Shown here piece by piece: positions 41,628 to 51,033 of a stretch of DNA of 64,000 bases. A program made the translations under genes and the position numbers. Positions within the stretch are counted from its first letter, which is position 1; each line of letters starts with the position of its first letter. This DNA is from Microbacterium arborescens. GTDB taxonomy: Bacteria > Actinomycetota > Actinomycetes > Actinomycetales > Microbacteriaceae. A model generated the notes under the pieces. The model made no database searches, had not been told where the DNA came from, and saw only the letters and a list, made by a program, of their open reading frames with translations. The DNA lies in contig NZ_CP128474.1 of the NCBI RefSeq assembly GCF_030369635.1, forward strand, positions 1,736,001 to 1,800,000, read 5' to 3'.

Positions 41628-42952
41628 CCGTCTCGGCGCGCATGGCCGGGCCCGGGGTGCGGGCGTGGCTGGTCTGGGGAACCGGCGTCGCGGCGTACGT
41701 CCTGTCGATCACGAACCGCACGTCTCTCGCAGCCGTCGGCGTCGACGCCGCCGAGCGCTTCCACGCGGATGCCGCGACCCTGTCGATGTTCGCGGTCGTT
41801 CAGCTGGCCGTGTACGGCGGAATGCAGATTCCCATCGGCGTCCTCCTCGACCGTTACGGCTCGCGGCCCATCATGACCATCGGGATGGTGCTCATGGCTG
41901 TCGGGCAGCTGACGATGGCGCTCTCCCCCAGCGTCGGTGTCGCGATCATCGCCCGCATGCTGCTGGGCGCCGGTGACGCCGCCATCTTCCCCGCGGTGCT
42001 GCGTCTGGTCGCGACGTGGTTCCCTGCGCAGCGCGGACCTCTGATGGTGCAGATGACCGGCATCCTCGGTCAGGCCGGGCAGCTCGTCGCCGTGATCCCG
42101 CTCTCCGCCCTCCTGCACGCCACCAGTTGGTCGGTGACATTCGGCAGCGTCGCCGGTCTCGGTGTCCTGTTCGCGGTCCTCGTCTTCCTCCTCGTTCGCA
42201 ACCACCCGCCGGAGGTCGACCGCGACGTCAGCGTCGACACCGACACCGGTGCCATCAGGGTCGTCACTTCGAGCGTCGACACAGGCGTCGGCATCCGGGC
42301 GGCTTGGGCCCACCCCGGCACCCGGCTGGCGTTCTGGTCGCATTTCACGACGCCGTTCGCCGGCACGGCGTTCATCCTGCTGTGGGGCATCCCGTTCCTC
42401 ACTGCGGGCGAGGGTCGCACTCAGGGCGAAGCGACACTCATCACGACCCTGTACGTGTTCGCCGGGATGGCGCTCGGGCCGATCATGGGCGAGCTCTCGC
42501 GCCGCATCCCGAACCTGAGATCACGAGCCCTGGTCCTCCCGGCCGTCGCCGTGCAGCTCATCGCGTGGACGGCGGTCATCCTCTGGCCGGGAACCGCACC
42601 GGCTTGGCTCCTGGTCGCGCTCGCCGTGGCTCTGGCCACCGGCGGCCCGGCGTCGATGATCGCCTTCGATCACGCCCGGACCCACAATCCCTCGCATCGG
42701 CTGAGCACTGCCACGGGGCTGACCAACGCCGGCGGATTCCTCGCCGCCCTGATCGCGGTGTTCTCCATCGGTGTCGCGCTCGATCTGCAGGGGGCGGGCA
42801 CTCCCGCTACCTACTCGCTCGAAGCGTTCCGGATCGCCTTCCTCACGCAGGTCCCGCTGTGGCTGATCGGCGGCACGTTCATCGCGATCGAGCGCAAGCG
42901 GACGCGCATCCACATCGGCATGGATGCACCGAGACGGCCGCGCCGGGGATGA
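41624..42952 (+). CDS. Major facilitator superfamily transporter
   Basis: This 442-aa transporter has 12 predicted transmembrane helices in two halves, the loop 2-3 motif GVLLDRYGSRPIMTIG (about residues 69-84) and a longer cytosolic loop after helix 6 (RNHPPEVDRDVSVDTDTG). It resembles nitrate/nitrite-like or sugar-phosphate-like MFS proteins only in general, so substrate is unknown. It may act with the divergent amylosucrase-like enzyme. ATG 41624 overlaps the stop of an upstream short ORF; no independent ribosome binding site is seen. The C-terminus is basic (RPRRG). Confidence 0.88.
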   Translation: MTVSARMAGPGVRAWLVWGTGVAAYVLSITNRTSLAAVGVDAAERFHADAATLSMFAVVQLAVYGGMQIPIGVLLDRYGSRPIMTIGMVLMAVGQLTMALSPSVGVAIIARMLLGAGDAAIFPAVLRLVATWFPAQRGPLMVQMTGILGQAGQLVAVIPLSALLHATSWSVTFGSVAGLGVLFAVLVFLLVRNHPPEVDRDVSVDTDTGAIRVVTSSVDTGVGIRAAWAHPGTRLAFWSHFTTPFAGTAFILLWGIPFLTAGEGRTQGEATLITTLYVFAGMALGPIMGELSRRIPNLRSRALVLPAVAVQLIAWTAVILWPGTAPAWLLVALAVALATGGPASMIAFDHARTHNPSHRLSTATGLTNAGGFLAALIAVFSIGVALDLQGAGTPATYSLEAFRIAFLTQVPLWLIGGTFIAIERKRTRIHIGMDAPRRPRRG

Positions 42953-42980
42953 GGCCGACGCGGCCGACGCAGGATCTTCG

Positions 42981-43241
42981 TCAGAGCGTCGGGTCGCCCG
43001 AGGTGCTCGTGGTGTTGCGGGTGACGCGCTGACCGCTCGCCGGGTCGACGGCGGAGCGGCTGACGGTCTCCGTCTGACGACGGCGCACCATCAGAACGAG
43101 CCCGATGAGGAAGACGAGGGCTCCCGCGCCCATCAGGATGTAGCCGATGAGGTCGAGGTTCACCCACTCGACCTCGACGTTGACGGCGAACGCGAGGATC
43201 GCGCCGATGACGAACAGTGCGATTCCGGCACCAATGCTCAT
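42981..43241 (-). CDS. Small membrane protein, DUF6458-like
   Basis: The ATG at 43241 has GAAGGGAA 4-9 bases upstream and gives 86 aa: two transmembrane helices (IGAGIALFVIGAILAFAV and LDLIGYILMGAGALVFLIGLVLMV) linked by NVEVEWVN, and a polar tail. The pattern (IGAGIxLFVIGAILAFAVNVxVxW) is typical of an actinobacterial family annotated DUF6458. The function is unknown. The longer reading from 43313 has an Arg-rich leader I do not trust. Confidence 0.85.
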   Translation of the reverse strand: MSIGAGIALFVIGAILAFAVNVEVEWVNLDLIGYILMGAGALVFLIGLVLMVRRRQTETVSRSAVDPASGQRVTRNTTSTSGDPTL

Positions 43242-43329
43242 GTCAGTTCCCTTCGGGTGTGCGGACCCGACGATCGTGGCGCGGATTCGTCGCGCCGCGC
43301 ATCGTCTTGACACGGCTTCTCCGCCCGTG

Positions 43330-44100
43330 TCAAGAACGCGGCGCGACCTCGACCCATGAGCCGAACTTCGGCTGACGGTGGTCGCCCGACGAGCGACCCG
43401 TCAGCCTGCGCCGGACCCAGGGCGCAAGATGCTCGCGGAAGTACTCGCCACGGGCGAGCGTCGGGGGCGGCGCGTCGACGGGGAGCGACCACCACTCCCC
43501 CGGCGCGTCGAGCCCCAGCGAGCCGAGCACGCGAGCCGCGACGCGGTGGTGGCCGCGCGCGTTCATGTGGAGGCGGTCGGCCGACCAGTACGACGGGTGG
43601 GTCAGGGCGCGATCGTGCCAGTTCAGGGCGCGGATGACGTCGTCGCGGTCCGAGATCCGGTCGACCACGGCAGCGGAGAGGGCATCTCCGCGGCGATTGA
43701 TCAGTCCGCCCAGCGGCAGCTGGGCCGACGGGTTCGCCCCTGACAGCAGGATGAGGCGCACGCCCTCGTCGTCGCAGCGCCGGAGCACCTGCACGAACGC
43801 ATCGACGATATGCGCGATCGACGTGCGCGGGCGCAGCATGTCGTTGCCCCCGCCGTTGAACGAAAGGTGCGTCGGACGCAGGGCGAGTGCTGCTTCGAGC
43901 TGCTCGTCCACGATCGGCCGGACGAGTTTGCCCCGGATCGCGAGGTTCGCGTACTGCACCGACCGCCCGGTGGCATCGGCCCAACCCGCGGCGACGAGAT
44001 CCGCCCAGCCGCGGACGGCGCCGTCGGGGAGCTCGTCTCCCACGCCCTCGGTGAACGAGTCACCGATCGCGACGTAGCGCACCTCTGGATCAGCGGTCAT
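43330..44100 (-). CDS. SGNH/GDSL hydrolase (paralogue 2)
   Basis: This 256-aa protein carries AIGDSFTEGVGDE, NLAIRGKLV, NGGGNDM and DRLHMNARGHH, the four SGNH blocks. It resembles the gene at 14377-15222 over the full length and shares the C-terminal SSGDH. ATG 44100 lies inside the end of the MFS gene (11-base overlap), implying translation coupled to the transporter. The long open frame up to 44370 is a shadow of that gene. No signal peptide. Ester or acyl substrate is unknown. Confidence 0.87.
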   Translation of the reverse strand: MTADPEVRYVAIGDSFTEGVGDELPDGAVRGWADLVAAGWADATGRSVQYANLAIRGKLVRPIVDEQLEAALALRPTHLSFNGGGNDMLRPRTSIAHIVDAFVQVLRRCDDEGVRLILLSGANPSAQLPLGGLINRRGDALSAAVVDRISDRDDVIRALNWHDRALTHPSYWSADRLHMNARGHHRVAARVLGSLGLDAPGEWWSLPVDAPPPTLARGEYFREHLAPWVRRRLTGRSSGDHRQPKFGSWVEVAPRS

Positions 44101-45445
44101 CGAGCGACACCCCTCTGCGGTCGGCGAGGCCCCACGCGCCGGCGGCGGCGAGGACGAAGAACACGGCGAACACCACGAAGAGCACCGGGGCTCCGCCCCA
44201 GAGCAGCAGCGGCGGCACGGACAGCGGCGCGAGGATCGAGGCGATGCGGCCCACGCCGGCGGCCCACCCCGCTCCGGTGCCGCGCAGCGACGTCGGGTAC
44301 ATCTCGGGGGTGACGGCGTACAGGGCGCCCCAGGCGCCGAGGTTGAAGAACGACAGCGCCATGCCCGCAACGATGATGACGGCCTCGGTGCCGGCAGTGC
44401 CGAACACGACGGCGGATGCTGCGGAGCCGATCAAGAAGACCGACAGCGTGAGGCGCCTGCCCCACACCTCGATCAGCCATGCCGACACGGCATAACCCGG
44501 CAGCTGGGCAAGGGTGATGATCAGCGTGAACCCGAACGAGCGGACGAGGTCGTACCCCTGCGTGTAGAGGATGGTGGGAATCCAGATGAACGCGCCGTAG
44601 TACGAGAAGTTGACGCAGAACCAGACCAGCCACAGGCTCGCCGTGCGGGCGCGGAACTCGGGAGACCAGAGGGCTCGAAGACGTCCCGTCGTCGACACCG
44701 CTGCCGGCGGGCCCCCGATCGCCTCTGTCCCCGCCGCGGTGCGCGGGTCGGAGGACGCGGGCCCGTGGTTCTTCTCGAAGCTTCGGACGACGGCCTCGGC
44801 CTCGGCATGCCGGCCGCGGCGCTCGAGCCAGCGTGCTGACTCGGGAAGCCCCCAGCGAACGATCAGGGCGTAGACCGCGGGAATCGCACCGACGGCGAAC
44901 GCCCACCGCCACCCGTCCTCGTCCTGCGGGATGACGAAGTAGCCGATGAGTGCCGCCGCCGTCCAGCCGACCGCCCAGAAGGCCTCGAGGATGACGATGA
45001 CCCGACCACGGATTCGCGCGGGAGCGAACTCGCTGACATACGTGCTCGCGACCGGCAGCTCGGCGCCGAGTCCGAGCCCGACGACGAAGCGGAGCACGAG
45101 CAGCATCGCGAGCCCGCCGACCAGCGCGCTCGCTCCGGTCGCGACCCCGTAGACGAGCAGGGTCACCGCGAACACCGATCTCCGGCCGAAACGGTCGGCG
45201 AGCAGCCCGCCGAGGCTTGCCCCGATCGCCATCCCGGCGAAGCCGGCGGATGCGATCCACGACGCCTGCGATGTGTCGAGTGACCACTGCGCGATGAGCG
45301 CCGTGATGATGAACGAGATCAGGCCGACGTCCATCGCGTCGAGAGCCCAGCCGAGCCCGGAACCGGTCAGGATCCTGAGATGCCGGCGGCCGAAGGGGAG
45401 ATCATCGAGGCGGCGCGCCACCGAGGGCGTCGCGGTATCGGTCAT
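44090..45445 (-). CDS. Major facilitator superfamily transporter (AAHS/sugar porter type)
   Basis: This 451-aa protein has 12 membrane helices, motif GLLADRFGRRSV at loop 2-3, GAELPVASTYVSEFAPARIRGR at loop 4-5, and a cytosolic central loop (residues about 205-245, LPESARWLERRGRHAEAEAVVRSFEK). This pattern is found in transporters for aromatic acids and small organic substrates, but the ligand cannot be named. A TAGCAT box 6 bases before the ATG fits a leaderless start. The gene is coupled to the second SGNH hydrolase by overlapping, so it may import the hydrolase's substrate or export its product. Confidence 0.9.
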   Translation of the reverse strand: MTDTATPSVARRLDDLPFGRRHLRILTGSGLGWALDAMDVGLISFIITALIAQWSLDTSQASWIASAGFAGMAIGASLGGLLADRFGRRSVFAVTLLVYGVATGASALVGGLAMLLVLRFVVGLGLGAELPVASTYVSEFAPARIRGRVIVILEAFWAVGWTAAALIGYFVIPQDEDGWRWAFAVGAIPAVYALIVRWGLPESARWLERRGRHAEAEAVVRSFEKNHGPASSDPRTAAGTEAIGGPPAAVSTTGRLRALWSPEFRARTASLWLVWFCVNFSYYGAFIWIPTILYTQGYDLVRSFGFTLIITLAQLPGYAVSAWLIEVWGRRLTLSVFLIGSAASAVVFGTAGTEAVIIVAGMALSFFNLGAWGALYAVTPEMYPTSLRGTGAGWAAGVGRIASILAPLSVPPLLLWGGAPVLFVVFAVFFVLAAAGAWGLADRRGVSLDDR

Positions 45446-45451
45446 TCGACC

Positions 45452-45457
45452 ATGCTA
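45452..45457 (-). promoter_or_regulatory. -10 box of a leaderless promoter (MFS/SGNH pair)
   Basis: On the minus strand TAGCAT is followed after 6 bases by the ATG at 45445. Confidence 0.5.
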
Positions 45458-45488
45458 TTGATCCGCGACGCCCCCGGGCGCCACCTGG

Positions 45489-46529
45489 TCAGTCGTCGGC
45501 GAGCATCTCGCGCACGAGCGGCGCGACCTTCGTGCCGTACAGCTCGATCGAGCGCATCATGCTCTCGTGGGCGAGGGTCCCGTGCGAGAACTTCAGATCG
45601 AAGCGATCAAGCTCGAGCGTACGGATCGTCTGCGCGAGCTTGCGGGCCACCGTCTCGGGCGACCCGGCGTAAACGGCTCCGTCGGGGCCGAGATCGTGCT
45701 GGAACTGAAGACGCGAGTACGGTGGCCAGCCGCGCTCGGCGCCGATCGCGTCGCGGTTGACCTTCATCGCGGGGAAGAGCTCCTCCCAAGCCTGCTCGTC
45801 GGTGTCGGCCACGTGACCGGGCGAATGCACTCCGACGGGCAGCCGGCCAGCGCCCATCGCATCGCGCGTGCGGTGGAACAGATCGACGTACGGCCGGAAC
45901 CGATCCGCGCCGCCGCCGATGATCGCGAGCATCAGACCGTATCCGTTGTGCGCGGTGCGCAGCACCGACTCGGGCGAGCCGCCGACGCCGACCCAGGCGC
46001 GCAGTCCGTTCTCGGTCTTGGGGAAGACGTCTGCGGCCGTCAGCGCGGGGCGCGTTCTGCCCTGCCACGTCACCGGCTGCTCGGCGCGCAGCTGGCCGAA
46101 GAGGTCGAGCCGTTCCTCGAAGAGGATCTCGTAATCGGCGAGATCGAAACCGAACAAGGGGAACGACTCGGTGAACGACCCTCGTCCCAGGATGATCTCG
46201 GCGCGTCCGTTCGAGACCGCGTCGAGGGTGGCGAAACGCTCGTAGACGCGGACGGGGTCATCGCTGGAGAGCACGGTGACCGCGGTTCCGAGGCGGATGT
46301 CCTTCGTGCGTGCCGCTGCCGCCGCGAGCACGATCTCCGGGCTCGAAACGGCGAACTCACGCCGGTGGTGCTCCCCCACGCCGAAGAAGCTCAGGCCGAC
46401 CTCGTCGGCGAGCACGGCCTGGTCGACGACGTTGCGGATGGTCTGCGCGTCGGAGAGCAGTTTGCCATCGGCTCCGCGGGTGACGTCGCCGAACGTGTCG
46501 AGGGCGAACTGGACGGATGTCGCGGTCAT
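45489..46529 (-). CDS. LLM class flavin-dependent oxidoreductase (luciferase-like)
   Basis: This 346-aa TIM-barrel monooxygenase has GVGEHHRREFAVSSP (about 60-74), IRLGTAVTVLSSDDPVRVYERFATLD, GRAEIILGRGSFTESFPLFG, and AWVGVGGSPESVLR (flavin-site segments). It should use reduced FMN or F420 to oxidise a small molecule. A TTG/ATG alternative at 46544 exists, but the ATG at 46529 has AAAGG 7 bases upstream and begins MTATSVQFAL. It follows the DUF885 terminator, so it is probably a separate unit. Confidence 0.9.
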   Translation of the reverse strand: MTATSVQFALDTFGDVTRGADGKLLSDAQTIRNVVDQAVLADEVGLSFFGVGEHHRREFAVSSPEIVLAAAAARTKDIRLGTAVTVLSSDDPVRVYERFATLDAVSNGRAEIILGRGSFTESFPLFGFDLADYEILFEERLDLFGQLRAEQPVTWQGRTRPALTAADVFPKTENGLRAWVGVGGSPESVLRTAHNGYGLMLAIIGGGADRFRPYVDLFHRTRDAMGAGRLPVGVHSPGHVADTDEQAWEELFPAMKVNRDAIGAERGWPPYSRLQFQHDLGPDGAVYAGSPETVARKLAQTIRTLELDRFDLKFSHGTLAHESMMRSIELYGTKVAPLVREMLADD

Positions 46530-46558
46530 GGGGCAACCTTTCATTCATGCGCATACAA

Positions 46559-46591
46559 CGACGGGGCGGGAGATCTATTCCCACCCCGTCG
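46559..46591 (-). terminator. Terminator of the DUF885 gene
   Basis: A 13-bp stem with one G-U pair (46559-46571 and 46579-46591) and a 7-base loop ends the DUF885 transcript, about 33 bases beyond its stop and upstream of the luciferase-like gene. Confidence 0.75.
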
Positions 46592-46623
46592 TCGTCTGCG
46601 CTTTCAGACGTCTGCGATGCCTC

Positions 46624-48300
46624 TCAGTCCTGCGCGAGAGCCATCCGCAGGGTGTCGAGCCCGACGCCGCCGAGCCGCAGCGCCGTCATGTGGAACGCTT
46701 TGACGTCGAACTGCTCTCCGGCACGGTCGGCGTAGTCGTCGCGGATCTGCTCCCAGATGCGCTGACCGACCTTGTACGACGGCGCCTGGCCCGGCCAACC
46801 GAGGTAGCGGTTGACCTCGAAGCGGATGAACTCCTCGGGCATGTTGACGTTGCGCTTCATGAACTCCAGCGCATAGTCCGCATCCCAGACGCCTTCGCCG
46901 TCGGGGCGGACCTTGCCCAGGTGCACGCCGATGTCGAGCACGACGCGAGCGGCACGCATGCGCTGACCGTCGAGCATGCCCAAGCGGTCCGCCGGGTCGT
47001 CCAGGTAGCCGAGCTGCTCCATCAGGCGCTCCGCGTACAAGGCCCATCCCTCCGCGTGCCCGCTGGACCCGGCCAGGAGGCGGCGCCAGGAGTTGAGCTC
47101 GGACCGGTTGTACACCGCCTGAGCGATCTGCAGGTGGTGCCCCGGAACGCCCTCGTGGTAGACGGTGGTGAGTTCTCGCCAGGTGTCGAACGAGTCGACA
47201 CCCTCGGGCACGGACCACCACATCCGCCCCGGCCGCGAGAAGTCATCGGTCGGACCGGTGTAGTAGATCCCGCCCTCGTTGGTCGGGGCGATCATGCACT
47301 CGAGCGTGCGGATGGGCTCGGGGATGTCGAAGTGGGTTCGCCCCAACTCCTCGACGGCGCGATCGCTCGTCTCCTGCATCCACTTCTGCAGCGCCTCGGC
47401 GCCGTGGAGCTTGCGAGACTCGTCCTTCTCGAGATGAGCGACGGCCTCCTCCACCGTTGCGCCCGGGAGGATCTCGTTCGCAATGGACTCCTGCTCGGCG
47501 ACCATACGCGCGAGCTCCTGGAGACCCCATTCGTAGGTCTCGTCGAGGTCGATCGTCGCACCGAGGAAGCGGCGCGAGTGCAACGTGTAGAGCTCGCGTC
47601 CCACCGCATCGGTCTCACCCGCCTCCGGCAGCAGCTCTCCGGTGAAGAACGCAGCCAGCGCGTCATAGGCGACGCGTGCGGCGTTGGCGTTGTCGGCGAG
47701 GTCGCGGGCCAGCGATGCCGGCAGCCCGCCCTCCGCGGGGGCTGCGTCGGCGGCGAAGGTCGCGAAGAATCCGGTGTCGGCGGTGTAACGGCCGATCTGG
47801 GTCGCGACCTCGGTGACCTGACGACGCGCCGGCACGATCCCGCGGGCGATGCCCTCCCGGAGGGTCTCGATGTATCCGTCGACGGCAGCGGGCACCGCGG
47901 CCAAGCGTGCGGCGATGACGCTCCAGTCGTCGACGGTTTCCGTGGGCATGAGGTCGAACGTGTTGCGGATCTCCTGCGCCGGGGACGCGATCACGTTGAC
48001 GTCGCGCAGGTGTGCGCCGGCCTCGACCAGATCGATCTGCAGCCGCAGATCGCCTGCGAGGTCGGCTTTCGTGACGACATCCACGTCGTCCTCGGGCTCG
48101 GCCCCCTCGAGCGCTGCGAGGGTGCTGCGCGCGGCCTCGAGCGCCCGCGCGGTTCCCGTGGGCGAGTAGTCGTCGAGTCGCGCATTGTGCTCGAAACGGC
48201 CGATGTACGTCGCGAGCCCGGGTGAGAGCTCGGCCAGGGTGTCGACCCACGCGTCGGCGATCCGGTCGATCTGCGTGGGGGTGCGCTGTGCTTCGGTCAT
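46624..48300 (-). CDS. DUF885 family protein (putative zinc metallopeptidase)
   Basis: This 558-aa protein has an almost all-helical fold, with the zinc motif HEGVPGHH near residue 381 (HExxxGHH) and a conserved ARVVLDIGVHLGK and RNVNMPEEFIRFEVNRYLGWPGQAPSYKVG near the C-terminus. Members resemble thermostable carboxypeptidase-like peptidases; activity is not shown. It has no signal peptide. A TAGGCT box 6 bases before the ATG, with CGGAGG in between, fixes the start. Confidence 0.9.
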   Translation of the reverse strand: MTEAQRTPTQIDRIADAWVDTLAELSPGLATYIGRFEHNARLDDYSPTGTARALEAARSTLAALEGAEPEDDVDVVTKADLAGDLRLQIDLVEAGAHLRDVNVIASPAQEIRNTFDLMPTETVDDWSVIAARLAAVPAAVDGYIETLREGIARGIVPARRQVTEVATQIGRYTADTGFFATFAADAAPAEGGLPASLARDLADNANAARVAYDALAAFFTGELLPEAGETDAVGRELYTLHSRRFLGATIDLDETYEWGLQELARMVAEQESIANEILPGATVEEAVAHLEKDESRKLHGAEALQKWMQETSDRAVEELGRTHFDIPEPIRTLECMIAPTNEGGIYYTGPTDDFSRPGRMWWSVPEGVDSFDTWRELTTVYHEGVPGHHLQIAQAVYNRSELNSWRRLLAGSSGHAEGWALYAERLMEQLGYLDDPADRLGMLDGQRMRAARVVLDIGVHLGKVRPDGEGVWDADYALEFMKRNVNMPEEFIRFEVNRYLGWPGQAPSYKVGQRIWEQIRDDYADRAGEQFDVKAFHMTALRLGGVGLDTLRMALAQD

Positions 48301-48306
48301 CCTCCG

Positions 48307-48312
48307 AGCCTA
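48307..48312 (-). promoter_or_regulatory. -10 box of a leaderless promoter (DUF885 gene)
   Basis: TAGGCT on the minus strand precedes the ATG at 48300 by 6 bases. The box lies within the 36-base gap to the polA stop. Confidence 0.5.
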
Positions 48313-48336
48313 CTGCGGCGCCCCCACGCGGCCGGG

Positions 48337-50976
48337 TCAGTGACCAGCGACATCCCAGTCGCCGCCGCGACCGATCTGCACATCCAGCGGAACGGTGAGC
48401 GCCGCAGCGTCGCCCATGCGATCGCGGACGATGCGCTCGGCGGCATCCCACTCCCCCGAAGCCACTTCGACCACGAGCTCGTCATGGATCTGCAGCAGGA
48501 CACGAGAGCGGAGGCCTTCGGCTCGGAACTCACGGGCGATGCGGAACAACGCGATCTTCATGATGTCGGCCGCGCTGCCCTGGATCGGAGCGTTGAGCGC
48601 TGCGCGCTCGGCGTTCTCGCGGAGCACGCGGTTGGGGCTCGCGAGGTCGGGGAACGGCCGGCGGCGGCCGAAGATCGTCTCGGTGTACCCGTCGATACGA
48701 GCCTGCTCGACGCTCGAACGCAGATAATCGCGCACCGCTCCGAATCGGGCGAAGTACTCGAGCATCAGCTGCTTGGCCTCGGACTGCTCGATGCGGAGCT
48801 GCTTCGACAGGCCGAATGCGGAGAGTCCGTAGACGAGACCGTATGACATGGCCTTGACCTTCGTGCGCATCGCCGGTGTGACGTCGGCGGGCTCGACGCC
48901 GAAGACCCGCGCACCCACGAAACGGTGGAGGTCTTCGCCCGACACGAACGCCTCGATGAGGCCCGGGTCTTCGGACAGATGCGCCATGATGCGCATCTCG
49001 ATCTGCGAGTAGTCGGCCGTCAGCAGGGTCTCGTACCCCTCGCCGACCTCGAAGGCAGCGCGGATGCGTCGGCTCTCCTCGTTGCGGATCGGGATGTTCT
49101 GCAAGTTGGGATCGGTGCTCGAGAGCCGGCCGGTCTGGCTTCCGGTCTGCACGTACGTCGTGTGGATGCGGTCGTCCGCGGCGATCGCGGTGTCGAGCGA
49201 CTCGATGATCTGCCGCAGCTTCGTCGCTTCACGGTGCTGCAGGAGCAGTTCGAGGAAGGGGTGAGGGTTCGACTCCTGCAGGTCGGCCAGCACCGCGGCG
49301 TCGGTGGAGTACCCGGTCTTGGTCTTGCGGGTCTTCGGCAGCTGGAGCTGCTCGAACAGCACCTCTTGCAGCTGCTTGGGCGAGCCGAGGTTCACCTCGC
49401 GGTCGATCGTGGCGTACGCGCGCTGCGCGATGTCGTCGGCTCGCGCGGCGAGTTCGGCGGAGAACGTGGAGAGCTTCTCGTGCGACACCGCGACGCCCGC
49501 GAGTTCCATGTCGGCGAGGGTGTCGAGGGTGGGGAGCTCGATGTCGGTCAGCACCCCGAGGACGGAGGCGGGCATCTCCGCGCGCACCGCCTCCGCGACG
49601 CGGAGCGCGAACCACGAGAGCTGGCCCGGTGTCGCCCCTTCGGTCTCAGGCACGAGTTGGGTCGGGTCGGCCTCGGGCAGCTTCTCGTCGAGGTACCGGT
49701 GGACGAGGTCGGCGAGGGTCTTGTCGGGAAAGCTCGGGCGCAGAAGCCACCCGGCCAGGATCGGGTCGAACACGAGGCCGCCCAGGCGAACACCGCCACG
49801 GCGGAGTGCCTTGACCTGGAGCTTCGCGTCGGAGAGCACCTTCGGCGCGTCGGACTCGAGCCACGGACGCAGGGCGTCGGCGACGTCGTCGTTCCAGGTC
49901 GCCTCGACCGCTTCGTCGGGACCCGCCAGGCCGATCCGCTGCGGGAAGCCGCCCGCGACCACGACGGTCACCCCGACCTCGCCCGTCCGAGCGGCGGCCC
50001 AAGCGGCGAGATCAGCCGCAGACACCTCGGCGGCAGCCGGAGCCGGCACCGCCGGAGCGGTGGTCTCGGCAGCCATCGCGGGGTCGGCGCCGGCCGCCTC
50101 GAACACCCGGGGAAGCAGCGTGCGGAACTCGAGGCGGGCGAAGATGTCGCGAACCGCTTCAGCATCGATCGGACCGACGGCGAGGTCGGCAGGTGTCACA
50201 CCGAGCTCGACATCTCGAAGGAGGCGGTTGAGCGCACGATTGCGTCGAACGTCATCGAGGTGCTCGCGCAGGTTGCCGCCCACGACGCCGCCGATCTTGT
50301 TGGCGTTCTCGAGCAGTGCGTCGAGCGATCCCCACTGCGTCAGCCACTTCACCGCGGTCTTCTCCCCCACCTTCGGGACCCCGGGGAGGTTGTCGCTCGT
50401 CTCACCGACGAGCGCGGCGATGTCGGGGTAGTTCTGGGGCGGGAGACCGTACTTCTCGACGACCGTCTCGGGGGTGTAGCGCTTGAGTTGAGAGACGCCC
50501 TGCACGCTGGGGTAGAGCAAGGTGACGTCGTCGGTGACGAGCTGGATCGTGTCGCGGTCGCCCGAGCAGACGAGAACGTCGAAGCCCTCGGCGGCACCCT
50601 GCGTCGCGAGGGTCGCGAGGATGTCGTCGGCCTCGTAGTCCTCCTTCGTCAGCACGGTGACGTTCATCGCGGCGAGGCACTCCTGCAGCAGCGGGATCTG
50701 CCCCTTGAACTCAGCCGGCGACTCCGCACGATTGGCCTTGTACTCGGTGTACTCGCGGGTGCGGAAAGACTGGCGCGAGGTGTCGAAGGCGACCGCCAGG
50801 TGCGTGGGCTTCTCGGCCTTGATCAGGTTGACGAACATCGACAGGAACCCGTAGATGCCGTTGGTGTGCTGGCCGTCCTTCGTCGTGAAGTTGTCGACCG
50901 GCAGCGCGAAGAAGGCACGGTAGGCCAGCGAGTGGCCGTCGACGACGAGAAGAGTAGGCTTTGCGGAGTCCGTCAC
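48337..50976 (-). CDS. polA: DNA polymerase I
   Basis: This 879-aa enzyme has a 5'-nuclease domain (about 1-290; VVDGHSLAYRAFFAL, DYEADDILAT, GDRDTIQLV) and a reduced 3'-5' exonuclease-like domain without the usual catalytic acids (about 310-480). The family A polymerase has motif A DYSQIEMRIMAH, motif B KAMSYGLVYGLSAFGL and motif C QIHDELVVE. It fills gaps and removes Okazaki primers, without proofreading in actinobacteria. The GTG at 50976 follows a TAGGCT box by 6 bases. Opposite open frames of more than 800 codons are shadows of the GC-rich coding strand. Confidence 0.97.
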   Translation of the reverse strand: MTDSAKPTLLVVDGHSLAYRAFFALPVDNFTTKDGQHTNGIYGFLSMFVNLIKAEKPTHLAVAFDTSRQSFRTREYTEYKANRAESPAEFKGQIPLLQECLAAMNVTVLTKEDYEADDILATLATQGAAEGFDVLVCSGDRDTIQLVTDDVTLLYPSVQGVSQLKRYTPETVVEKYGLPPQNYPDIAALVGETSDNLPGVPKVGEKTAVKWLTQWGSLDALLENANKIGGVVGGNLREHLDDVRRNRALNRLLRDVELGVTPADLAVGPIDAEAVRDIFARLEFRTLLPRVFEAAGADPAMAAETTAPAVPAPAAAEVSAADLAAWAAARTGEVGVTVVVAGGFPQRIGLAGPDEAVEATWNDDVADALRPWLESDAPKVLSDAKLQVKALRRGGVRLGGLVFDPILAGWLLRPSFPDKTLADLVHRYLDEKLPEADPTQLVPETEGATPGQLSWFALRVAEAVRAEMPASVLGVLTDIELPTLDTLADMELAGVAVSHEKLSTFSAELAARADDIAQRAYATIDREVNLGSPKQLQEVLFEQLQLPKTRKTKTGYSTDAAVLADLQESNPHPFLELLLQHREATKLRQIIESLDTAIAADDRIHTTYVQTGSQTGRLSSTDPNLQNIPIRNEESRRIRAAFEVGEGYETLLTADYSQIEMRIMAHLSEDPGLIEAFVSGEDLHRFVGARVFGVEPADVTPAMRTKVKAMSYGLVYGLSAFGLSKQLRIEQSEAKQLMLEYFARFGAVRDYLRSSVEQARIDGYTETIFGRRRPFPDLASPNRVLRENAERAALNAPIQGSAADIMKIALFRIAREFRAEGLRSRVLLQIHDELVVEVASGEWDAAERIVRDRMGDAAALTVPLDVQIGRGGDWDVAGH

Positions 50977-50982
50977 CCGTCC

Positions 50983-50988
50983 AGCCTA
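50983..50988 (-). promoter_or_regulatory. -10 box of a leaderless promoter (polA)
   Basis: TAGGCT on the minus strand is 6 bases before the polA GTG, within the 57-base divergent gap to the thioesterase gene. Confidence 0.5.
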
Positions 50989-51033
50989 ACGACGACGGCG
51001 GACACCACGACCCGCTGCGACCGAGGGTGGAGC

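Noticed and set aside
48925..51033. Plus-strand extension of the thioesterase frame through polA (846 codons in total)
   Set aside because: Only 51034-51465 has thioesterase motifs; the rest is antisense to polA and has skewed composition.
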